A stretch of 42,932 nucleotides of DNA from NCBI GenBank assembly GCA_036406655.1, contig DASXAP010000294.1, positions 1 through 42,932 of the forward strand. The letters are read 5' to 3'. This DNA comes from VAZQ01 sp036406655. Its GTDB lineage: Bacteria; Pseudomonadota; Alphaproteobacteria; Rhizobiales; Xanthobacteraceae. The position numbers and the translations under genes are program-made. Below the pieces are notes generated by a model. The model was not told the origin of the DNA. It worked only from the letters and a program-made list of their open reading frames with translations, and did no database searches. This document shows positions 7,969-15,152 of this stretch, one piece after another; position 1 is the first letter of the stretch; each line of letters begins with the position of its first letter.

Positions 7969-8748
7969 ATGCGTCTCAAGGACAAGGTAGCCATCGTGAC
8001 CGGCGCCGCCAGCGGCATCGGCCATGAGATCGCCCGCGCCTATGTGCGCGAGGGCGCCCGGGTGGCGATCGCCGACATAAACCAGAAGGCCGCGGACGCC
8101 GCCGCCTCCGAGCTCGGCGGCGCCAAGACGGCAATCGGCGTGGGGATGGACGTGACCAGCGAGCAGCAGGTCGACGCCGGGGTCGCGCGCACCGTCGAGC
8201 AGTTCGGCAGGGTCGACGTGCTCGTGAGCAACGCCGGCATCCAGATCGTCGCCCCGCTCGAGGACTTCCAGTTCGCCGACTGGAAGAAGCTCCTCGCCAT
8301 CCATCTCGACGGCGCGTTCCTGACCACGCGCGCGGTGCTGCGCCACATGTACCGGCAAGGCTCGGGCGGCAGCATCATCTATATGGGCTCGGTGCATTCG
8401 AAGGAGGCCTCCGTTCTCAAGGCACCCTACGTAACCGCCAAGCACGGGCTCATCGGCCTCGCCAAGGTCGTGGCCAAGGAGGGGGCGAAGCACGGCGTGC
8501 GCGCCAATGTCATCTGCCCCGGATTCGTGCGCACGCCGCTGGTCGACAAGCAGATCCCCGAGCAGGCGAAAGAGCTCGGCATCTCGGAGACCGAGGTGAT
8601 CAAGAACGTGATGCTGAAGGAGACCGTCGACGGCGAGTTCACCACCGTCGGCGACGTGGCGGAGACCGCGCTGTTCTTCGCCAGCTTCGAGAGCAACGCC
8701 TTGACCGGGCAGTCGCTGGTGGTGAGCCACGGCTGGTTCATGCAGTAG
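7969..8748 (+). CDS. bdhA: 3-hydroxybutyrate dehydrogenase (SDR family)
   Basis: A 259-residue classical short-chain dehydrogenase. The NAD-binding motif TGAASGIG is at residues 11-18, NAG at 88-90, and the catalytic S141, Y154 and K158 are all present (YVTAKHG). The ending TGQSLVVSHGWFMQ is typical of D-3-hydroxybutyrate dehydrogenases. It interconverts 3-hydroxybutyrate and acetoacetate with NAD in the cytoplasm. It begins one base after the decarboxylase stop, so the two are probably translationally coupled. The choice of 3-hydroxybutyrate among SDR substrates rests on the C-terminal pattern and the neighbour. Confidence 0.88.
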   Translation: MRLKDKVAIVTGAASGIGHEIARAYVREGARVAIADINQKAADAAASELGGAKTAIGVGMDVTSEQQVDAGVARTVEQFGRVDVLVSNAGIQIVAPLEDFQFADWKKLLAIHLDGAFLTTRAVLRHMYRQGSGGSIIYMGSVHSKEASVLKAPYVTAKHGLIGLAKVVAKEGAKHGVRANVICPGFVRTPLVDKQIPEQAKELGISETEVIKNVMLKETVDGEFTTVGDVAETALFFASFESNALTGQSLVVSHGWFMQ

Positions 8749-9076
8749 CGCAGGCGACGCAGCTCGCAGCCTGCGAGGTCCGGGCGCGACCCGGCGCCTT
8801 CTCGAGGAGATCCCGATCGTCGCCCGGGCGTGGCGGGCGGGGGATTTTGCGATAAATTCACCAAGAACGAAGGCACGTCAACCCGTTAGCGTTACGTCCT
8901 CACCGATTTTGCACGAATTCGCGCTATTGACCGGCTATTGCGGGGCAGCACGCGGCTGAAGGAGATTTGAACCGATTTGCCTGCCCTTGCGACTAATGAC
9001 GGCGGAAGCCATCGAATCGTCCGGCGCGACCGGCCGAATCAAGAGTGGCACCCGGTCCTTTCAGGTGAGGTACGTC
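8749..9076. other. Intergenic region after the ketone-body pair
   Basis: Contains a small hairpin just after bdhA (CTCGCA-GCC-TGCGAG, 8768-8782 or nearby), which is GC-rich and lacks a T-run. Nothing else is recognised. Confidence 0.3.
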
Positions 9077-9178
9077 ATGCGTGTGCAGAGCCGGCACTGG
9101 CTCGATTACGACCCGGTAGCGCTGGCGGTGCTGGTCCTCGGGATCGGCGCGGTTGCGCTGCTCGCGCTCAGCATTTGA
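9077..9178 (+). CDS. Possible single-pass membrane micropeptide (33 aa)
   Basis: The ATG at 9077 follows GGTGAGG at good spacing. The product starts MRVQSRHWLDYDP and continues with a single strongly hydrophobic helix (VALAVLVLGIGAVALLALSI). This is a basic N terminus with one membrane segment. No family is recognised; the evidence is the binding site and composition. Confidence 0.4.
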   Translation: MRVQSRHWLDYDPVALAVLVLGIGAVALLALSI

Positions 9179-9319
9179 GCGTTCTTGCTCCGGCGTGCCG
9201 CTCTCCGATTCCCGGGGGAGATCAGGAACAGTGGAGCGTGCAGGGTGGGCAACCGCCCCTGAGCGCGCTCGGGCGCGCCCGGCTCCGGTTTTCTCGGCAG
9301 AGAGCCTGCGACGGCGCGC

Positions 9320-10519
9320 CTACTGCCGTGCCGCGGTGCCGCCGCGGTTCCAGCCGCGGCCGCCCTCGCCGTAGATCTCGAAGCCCCGGTCGGTGACCGC
9401 GACCGTGTCCTCGAGCTTGATGAAGCCGCGCTGCGGATGCTGCAGCGTCGTCTCCACCGACACCACCATTCCGCTCTCCAGCGGACGCTCGGCGTCGTAG
9501 GCGTCGTAGGGCACCGGTCCCGTGGCGGTCAGCCGCGGCGCCTCGTGGCTCACCAGCCCCATCCCGTGGGCGAGAAAGTGCATGTGGTTGTGGTGCCGGG
9601 ATCGCTGCACCAGCGGCTCGGCGGCGGCGTAGATCGCCCCGCCCATGGCGCCCGCCCTGATCGGCCTCATCGCCGCACGCTGGATCGACTCGATCTCGGC
9701 CAGCAGATCCTCGAGCTCGGCGTCGGGCTCGCCGTGAATCGCCATCCGACATAGATCGCCGATATAGCCGTGGTAGTTGCCGCCGCTGTCGAGCGACAGG
9801 ATATCGCCCGCGCCCCATTGCTGGTCCGACGGCGCACGGTTGAGGCTCGTCCCCGCGGTAATGAGCAGGTAGTCGAAGGTGAGGCCGCGGCTCGTCTCCT
9901 CGCGCCGCAGCGCCTCGGTGAGCTCGCGCTTGGTCGCCCCCGGGCCGTGACCGGCAATGACCGCCAGCATCGAATCGATGACACGCTCGGAGGCCTCGCG
10001 AAGCATCCGCAGCTCGTCCGGGCTCTTCACCGCACGCAGCCGCTCGAGCACGAACAGCCCGTCGATGAGCTCGCTGCCGGAGAACGCGCTGCGCAGCACG
10101 GTGCCGGCATCGACCGGCAGGAAGGCGAACTCGGCGCCGATGCGCCGTGTGCTGACACCCGATCTGCGGATGTAGTCGACGGCCTTCTGCATCACGTCGA
10201 CGGAACCCGAGGAATTGGTCTGCGATTCCGCAACCCAGAACGGCTGGTTCTGCTTCTGGAAGCCTTCCATCCGGTGGCCGAAATAAGCGGCCTTCTGCCG
10301 TGCCCCCTTGGGATAGACCAGGACCGGCAGATAGCGGCTCAGGCCCATGGCATCCATCGACTCGAAGAAGAAGGCGCGGTGGCCTCCGAGCAGATACTGG
10401 ACGTTGTGCTTCGAGCTCACGACCAGAAGGTCGATGCCGGCTTGGTCCATGAGCCGGTCGAGCCGATCCGCATCGAACGGGATCGCAGGCGGAGTTTTCG
10501 ATCGCGTCAGGTCGAGCAT
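9320..10519 (-). CDS. M24 family metallopeptidase (Xaa-Pro peptidase-like)
   Basis: The 399-residue protein has a creatinase-type N-terminal domain (about 1-160) and a pita-bread catalytic domain. All five metal ligands are present: D244 (LSLDSGG), D255 (IGDLCR), H318 (FLAHGMG), E356 (VSVETTL) and E370 (IKLEDTV). This supports an active dinuclear metal hydrolase. Members cut Xaa-Pro bonds or act on creatine-like amidines and imines; the real substrate cannot be read from sequence. It is followed on the same strand side by a class II aldolase family gene upstream, separated by a repeat-containing gap. Confidence 0.88.
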   Translation of the reverse strand: MLDLTRSKTPPAIPFDADRLDRLMDQAGIDLLVVSSKHNVQYLLGGHRAFFFESMDAMGLSRYLPVLVYPKGARQKAAYFGHRMEGFQKQNQPFWVAESQTNSSGSVDVMQKAVDYIRRSGVSTRRIGAEFAFLPVDAGTVLRSAFSGSELIDGLFVLERLRAVKSPDELRMLREASERVIDSMLAVIAGHGPGATKRELTEALRREETSRGLTFDYLLITAGTSLNRAPSDQQWGAGDILSLDSGGNYHGYIGDLCRMAIHGEPDAELEDLLAEIESIQRAAMRPIRAGAMGGAIYAAAEPLVQRSRHHNHMHFLAHGMGLVSHEAPRLTATGPVPYDAYDAERPLESGMVVSVETTLQHPQRGFIKLEDTVAVTDRGFEIYGEGGRGWNRGGTAARQ

Positions 10520-10562
10520 GGGCGAAGCTCCTTCGTCAGAACGGTCGTTGATCCCCTCGGCT

Positions 10563-10671
10563 CGTCATGGCCGGACTCGTCCAGGCTCGTCCCGGCCATC
10601 CCTATTCCCGAAGTACCGCAGTGTCACGGGCATCGGGATCGCCGGGACAAGCCCGGCGATCACGGCGACAA
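10563..10671. repeat. Alphaproteobacterial dispersed intergenic repeat
   Basis: The segment runs from CGTCATGGCCGGACTCGTCC, through CGTCCCGGCCATC, to ATCGCCGGGACAAGCCCGGCGATCACGGCGACA. The two ends are self-complementary (CCGGGAC/GTCCCGG type) and match the 'cgtcatggccgggcttgtcccggcc' element that I know to be scattered in Bradyrhizobium and Methylobacterium intergenic regions. It sits between the M24 and aldolase genes. Confidence 0.55.
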
Positions 10672-10714
10672 AAGCGAATCGAATCAATTGCAACATGCCG
10701 CGAGATCCCGTCGT

Positions 10715-11482
10715 TCAGCTCCGGTAGCTCGGATCGATGCGGTCGAGCATGCGCAGATAGGCCGGCCAGTCGGCGGAGCCGCGGCCGCTGTCGTGCTTCT
10801 CGTACTGCGCCACCGTCTTCCGGCAGATTTCCGGCGGGATCTCGATCAGCTCGCCGCCGGTCGCCTGCATGGCGAGCTGGATCTCGGCAGCCTCGATCAG
10901 GTGCTTCATCAGGATGAAGGCGTCTCGCGCGCTCTTGCCGACCGTGAGCACGCCGTGATTGTGCATGATCATGGCGCGGTTCTGGCCGAGATGGGCGATG
11001 AGCCGCTCGCGCTCGCCGAAGTCCTCGGTGATCCCTTCATAGGGGTGATAGCCGATCGCGTCGTGGAAGCGGACCGCCTCCTGCGAAACCATCCGCAGCC
11101 CGCCCTTGAGCCCCGCGATTGCCATCCCGGTGCGGGTGTGAACGTGCACCGCGCAGTTGACGTCGGGACGGCCGCGCAGCACGCCGCCATGCAACGTGAA
11201 GCCGGGCCGATTGACACCGGCACGCTCGTCGAGGTCGGCGTCCATGTCGACCTTGACCAGATTCGAGGCGGTGACCTCGGTCCACAGAAGCTCGTGCCGC
11301 TTCATCAGCAGCTTGCGCTCCTCGCCCGGAACGCGCATCGAGCAATGGTTGTAGATCACGTCGTCCCAGCCGTGGTGCGCAACCAGGCGATAGACCGCGG
11401 CGACATCGACGCGCGCCTGCCATTCCTGCGGGCTCATGCCGGCAGTGCTGCCGGCTGTTGCCGGCGTGGCGTGGATGTTCAT
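10715..11482 (-). CDS. Class II aldolase/adducin family protein
   Basis: A 255-residue protein; the ATG at 11482 follows a GGAGG site. The family zinc site is visible as H113-x-H115 (CAVHVHTRTG) and H176 (MIMHNHGVLTVG). Other conserved blocks are YNHCSMRVPG and FTLHGG. Enzymes of this fold cleave or epimerise sugar phosphates such as fuculose- or ribulose-phosphate, or decarboxylate related keto acids. This subgroup with an adducin-like ending is uncharacterised. It is cytoplasmic and in line with the M24 gene downstream and the DoxX gene upstream. Confidence 0.85.
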   Translation of the reverse strand: MNIHATPATAGSTAGMSPQEWQARVDVAAVYRLVAHHGWDDVIYNHCSMRVPGEERKLLMKRHELLWTEVTASNLVKVDMDADLDERAGVNRPGFTLHGGVLRGRPDVNCAVHVHTRTGMAIAGLKGGLRMVSQEAVRFHDAIGYHPYEGITEDFGERERLIAHLGQNRAMIMHNHGVLTVGKSARDAFILMKHLIEAAEIQLAMQATGGELIEIPPEICRKTVAQYEKHDSGRGSADWPAYLRMLDRIDPSYRS

Positions 11483-11588
11483 GAGCGGAGCCTCCCTTGC
11501 GGCGCCGATGCGAGCGGGGCGGGCAGCGCCCGCCTTGTTCGGATCGGCATGGTAATGAAACGCAGCCTGAGCTTCCAGCCGGCTGCGC

Positions 11589-12065
11589 TCAGGGCCGCCC
11601 CAGCAGCAGATGGTCGAGCGAGATCGGCCCCCCACCCTGCACCAGGAAAAACGTCGCCGCCAGCGCCCACATCAGCGTGTATTCGAGACCGAGCTGGTTC
11701 CAGAAATATTTTCCCACCCGCCAGCGCTCGACATTGGCGACGAGAAGGAAGAGCACGACGGCGAGGGCGGCGGGGCGGGTGAAGAGACCGAGCGCCAGCA
11801 GCGGGCCGCCGATCAGCTGCGTTGCGGCAATCGCCGGAGCCCAGACCTTGCCGGGCCGATAGCCGTCGCCGTCGAGCTGCGCCGCCAGCTCGCGGAGATT
11901 GTGCGCGCGCACCCCGGTATCGGCGAACATGCCGAACGTGTTGCGCAATCCATGCGGCACCAGCGCAAGCCCGACCTGCGCGCGCAGGAGCGCCTCCGCC
12001 CACGGCGCGAGCGCCCGATACAAAGGCTCAAGCTGCGGGAAGATGAGCGGAGGCGCGGGGTCCAC
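11589..12065 (-). CDS. DoxX family membrane protein (158 aa)
   Basis: Four membrane segments with the DoxX-type start (LLRAQVGLALVPHGLRNTFGMF) and later blocks TQLIGGPLLALGLFTRPAALAVVLFLLVA and YTLMWALAATFFLVQGGG. The only in-frame start candidate is a GTG at 12065, with a weak site upstream. DoxX proteins are small inner-membrane subunits associated with quinone or thiol redox systems. The partner here is not evident. It lies 106 bases upstream of the aldolase family gene on the same strand. Confidence 0.8.
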   Translation of the reverse strand: MDPAPPLIFPQLEPLYRALAPWAEALLRAQVGLALVPHGLRNTFGMFADTGVRAHNLRELAAQLDGDGYRPGKVWAPAIAATQLIGGPLLALGLFTRPAALAVVLFLLVANVERWRVGKYFWNQLGLEYTLMWALAATFFLVQGGGPISLDHLLLGRP

Positions 12066-12347
12066 TTCAGTCGATGTTTATAATCAAGGAGGAGGAATCA
12101 CGTTCTCCGTTCCTGGGGGGAACTGATTGGCTATACGGGGTCAGGAGTTTCATTTCAGTCCGATCAGGATCGATAATCGTCACACCTATGATTCGATGCA
12201 AGCGCCATTTCGTCGATACCTGCGCAGAGGACTGAGCAGAGCAGGCAAAACAGAAAAGACTCCGGCGCCGGGGATGCGGTTCAACGATCCACCTGGACGA
12301 GGCGGACGGTCTGCTTACCCTCGAATACTCCCGTGAACGTGGACACC

Positions 12348-12548
12348 TCATCTGCCCAAAAGGTGGCGATCGACAATTCCCCGTGCTTTCGCAAACGCCT
12401 CCTCCCTCGTAGGGGCCAAGACGTGATCAGGCTGGGTTCGCAAGAATTGAGGGGCTGGCGATATATGCACCCGCCAACCGGGTCCGTGTTGGACGGCCTC
12501 CAAGTTGTATCCTCGATACTCAACGTGATTTACGGAAGTTTCTGACAT
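12348..12548 (-). CDS. Small conserved rhizobial hypothetical protein (66 aa)
   Basis: MSETSVNHVEYRGYNLEAV, then GWRVHISP, and APTREEAFAKARGIVDRHLLGR. The YRGY start and EEAFAKAR-IVDR ending are a recurrent small family in Bradyrhizobium relatives, of unknown function. The ATG at 12548 is preferred to the TTG at 12569. A FixK/FNR-type box lies about 97 bases upstream of this start. Confidence 0.5.
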   Translation of the reverse strand: MSETSVNHVEYRGYNLEAVQHGPGWRVHISPAPQFLRTQPDHVLAPTREEAFAKARGIVDRHLLGR

Positions 12549-13079
12549 CGGGTTTGGAGTCCCAGCCAAGGCCTGTCGCGATCCAGACTTCGGGGCGCGC
12601 GGGTGAAAGACCGCTAGCAGTTACAGCAACACGCCTCTTGATCTAGATCAATGCGGCTTCGAGATGGACGGTCACGTTAATCGACTTCTGCGTTGCCGGA
12701 TAAGTACCCCGCCCTTTCCGGGGCAGCGTCATCGTCAGCAATCTGACCGCTCCGGTGGGCGGACGTCCGAAAAGCGTCACGCCACGAAATCGCGGGACGG
12801 AATCGCTCGGTGGGTCGTGCCGCGGGCTCAGCCGTGGGGATTCGAGCGGCGAGCGGCCCACGCTCTCGCGGGGTATACGATACACGCGGATGCCGTACCG
12901 CATCAGGCCTTCCGGGTTCCTCGCTGCCGTCGTGAGTCTCGACATCATGCCCGAGGCCGACGCACATGATAGGCGCAGGACAATCCCGCTGGACCCGCAC
13001 CGACGCGCTTTCCAGTCGGCATGCTCGCCGCGACCGTTCGACCCTTTTCGATCTTGAGGATTTTGGAGGCATCACTGCC
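12549..13079. other. Intergenic region carrying a FixK/FNR-type box
   Basis: About 530 bases between the small minus-strand gene and the HlyD gene. Besides the box at 12638-12651, no open frame here has a recognisable family pattern. Confidence 0.4.
12638..12651. promoter_or_regulatory. FixK/FNR-type binding box
   Basis: The sequence TTGATCTAGATCAA is a perfect 14-base palindrome and a full match to TTGAT-N4-ATCAA, the site of FNR/FixK/FnrN regulators of low-oxygen genes. A GTTAAT hexamer sits 32-37 bases from the box centre on the plus strand, near where a -10 element would be for a class II site. The exporter operon starts about 435 bases downstream. The small minus-strand gene is only about 97 bases from the box, so the direction is open. 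Confidence 0.6.
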
Positions 13080-14138
13080 ATGCATTTTCGCCTATCTGTC
13101 GGCGTCCTGCTGGTCCTGCTGTTTGTAGCTGGCGGTATGTCGCTACGCTTCGCCTACATGCATTCTTCCATTTTCGAGCTGGTTTCACCCGCCGCGGGGG
13201 CACAATCGAAGGTACGCACCCTGCTCGACCGGCTGCTGGGCAGGACAATGCCGGAAGGCATCGTCAAAACCAACGGCCGCCTCGAAGCCACGCAGGTCGA
13301 CGTTTCGGCGAAATACCCCGGCCGGCTCGTTGACATAACCGTCGAGGAGGGCAGCGAAGTCAAAGCAGGGCAGGTCGTCGGCCGCGTATCGTCCCCCGAG
13401 TATGAAGCCCAGCTCAGAGGCGCGCGATACGACGTGGAGCGCGCCAGAGAGGCGATGGCCGAGGCGGAATCGCTGATCGATCAACGCAAAGCTGTCTTGG
13501 CGGCGGCCAAATCCGACTTCGAACGCGGACGGGAGCTCGTCGACCAGGCGATCATCTCGCGGCAGACGTTCGACCAGCGCCGTCGCAATTACGAAGCCGC
13601 CGAGGCGAGCGTCCACGGAGCGATTGCGCAGCGCGAGCAAGCCGACCGCGCCATCAAGAGCGCACAGGCCGAGGTCGAGCGCATCGAGTCGATTTTGCGC
13701 GACCTGGTTCTGGTGTCCCCCAGAACGGGACGGGTGCAATACCAGTTGGCTCGCAATGGCGAAGTGGTCGCTGCCGGCGGCAAGGTTCTGACCATCCTCG
13801 ACCTGCAGGACGTGTACATGACCATTTTCCTTCCCGCAGCAACCGCTGGCAGACTTGAGATCGGCAGCGAAGCCCGCATTATCCTGGATCCCGTCCCGCA
13901 ATACGTTGTTCCGGCCTCGGTCAGCTTCGTCGCTACGGACGCGCAGTTCACGCCGAAGACCGTCGAGACCCAGGAGGAGCGCGAAAAGCTGATGTTTCGC
14001 GTCAAGCTGCAAGTGGATATCGCTGTTCTCAAGCAATACAGCCGGCGGGTAAAGACGGGCGTGCGCGGGCTCGGAATCGTGCGCACGAACACCTCAACGC
14101 CCTGGCCTGACGATCTGCAAGTCAAGCTTCCGCAATGA
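13080..14138 (+). CDS. HlyD-family periplasmic adaptor (YhiI-type)
   Basis: The 352-residue protein starts at ATG 13080 after a GGAGG site. It has one N-terminal membrane anchor (about residues 5-22). A lipoyl-like half follows (VDVSAKYPGRLVDITVEEGSEVKAGQVVGRV), then a long coiled coil (about 105-210) and the second lipoyl/barrel part (DLVLVSPRTGRVQYQLARNGEVVAAGGKVLTI). It bridges an inner-membrane ABC exporter to the periplasm or an outer-membrane channel. The stop overlaps the next start as ATGA, so the three genes form one operon matching the enteric yhiI-rbbA-yhhJ arrangement. Confidence 0.9.
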   Translation: MHFRLSVGVLLVLLFVAGGMSLRFAYMHSSIFELVSPAAGAQSKVRTLLDRLLGRTMPEGIVKTNGRLEATQVDVSAKYPGRLVDITVEEGSEVKAGQVVGRVSSPEYEAQLRGARYDVERAREAMAEAESLIDQRKAVLAAAKSDFERGRELVDQAIISRQTFDQRRRNYEAAEASVHGAIAQREQADRAIKSAQAEVERIESILRDLVLVSPRTGRVQYQLARNGEVVAAGGKVLTILDLQDVYMTIFLPAATAGRLEIGSEARIILDPVPQYVVPASVSFVATDAQFTPKTVETQEEREKLMFRVKLQVDIAVLKQYSRRVKTGVRGLGIVRTNTSTPWPDDLQVKLPQ

Positions 14139-15151
14139 GTGACACGCCGGTCGCCCGCCTCGAGGGTGTATCGCACCGGTACGGCGCGACGATCGCGTTG
14201 GACAATGTGACGATCGATGTCCCGCCGAGAATCATGGCGGGCGTCATCGGGCCGGACGGCGTCGGCAAATCCACCTTGCTTGCGCTTGTTTCCGGGGTGC
14301 GCGCGATCCAACGCGGAAAGGTCATCGTCTTCGACCAGGATCTGGGCCAGAGGGACCACCTCAGGACTGTTCGCGGGCGCATCGCCTACATGCCCCAAGG
14401 GCTGGGGCGCAATCTGTATCCGACGCTCAGCGTGTTCGAGAATATCGACTTCTTCGGCCGGTTGTTCGGGCAGTCGTTCTCCGAGCGGCGCGCCCGCATC
14501 ACCGAGCTCCTGACCGCTACCGGACTCGATCCATTCGAGGACCGTCCAGCAGGCAAGCTTTCCGGCGGCATGAAGCAGAAGCTCAGCCTGTGTTGCGCCC
14601 TGATCAATGACCCTGACCTGCTGATCCTCGACGAGCCTACGACCGGGGTTGATCCGCTGTCGCGCGGCCAATTCTGGGACCTCATCAACACGATCCGGGC
14701 GCGGCGCCCGCAAATGAGCGTCGTGGTGGCAACAGCGTATATGGACGAGGCACAGCGCTTCGACTGGCTCCTGGCCATGGACGACGGCAGGATCATCGCG
14801 CATGGCACGCTGCAGGAGCTGCTGGACAAAGCGGGCGAAACAACGCTCGATGAAGCTTTCATCGCCCTGCTGCCGGAGGCAAAGCGCGCGCTTCATCAGA
14901 AGGTGATCGTCCGTCCACGCATTGCTTCCGCGGACGAAGTGCCGGCGATCGAGGCCGAAGGGTTGACACGGCGGTTCGGCAACTTTGTCGCCGTGGATCA
15001 TGTCAGCTTCCGCATCGCGCCCGGCGAGATCTTCGGTTTCCTCGGCTCCAACGGCTGCGGCAAGTCGACGACCATGAAGATGCTCACGGGGGTTCCTGCC
15101 CGCCACAGAAGGCTGGGCCAAGCTGTTCGGGAGGCCGGCGGGATCGAATGA
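14135..15151 (+). CDS. RbbA-type ABC protein, N-terminal part
   Basis: 338 residues as read. The first ATPase domain is complete: Walker A GPDGVGKST (39-47), signature LSGGM (142-146), Walker B LLILDE (162-167), DEPTTGVDP. The second domain starts at about residue 272 with Walker A GSNGCGKST (304-312). The frame then departs at residue 319 into PARHRRLGQAVREAGGIE, which matches nothing in the family. The ATG overlaps the HlyD stop. Confidence 0.8.
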   Translation: MSDTPVARLEGVSHRYGATIALDNVTIDVPPRIMAGVIGPDGVGKSTLLALVSGVRAIQRGKVIVFDQDLGQRDHLRTVRGRIAYMPQGLGRNLYPTLSVFENIDFFGRLFGQSFSERRARITELLTATGLDPFEDRPAGKLSGGMKQKLSLCCALINDPDLLILDEPTTGVDPLSRGQFWDLINTIRARRPQMSVVVATAYMDEAQRFDWLLAMDDGRIIAHGTLQELLDKAGETTLDEAFIALLPEAKRALHQKVIVRPRIASADEVPAIEAEGLTRRFGNFVAVDHVSFRIAPGEIFGFLGSNGCGKSTTMKMLTGVPARHRRLGQAVREAGGIE

Positions 15152-15152
15152 C

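Noticed and set aside
12643..12948. Minus-strand open frame of 101 codons overlapping the FixK-type box
   Set aside because: No recognisable family, no ribosome binding site, and its end runs into the regulatory palindrome.
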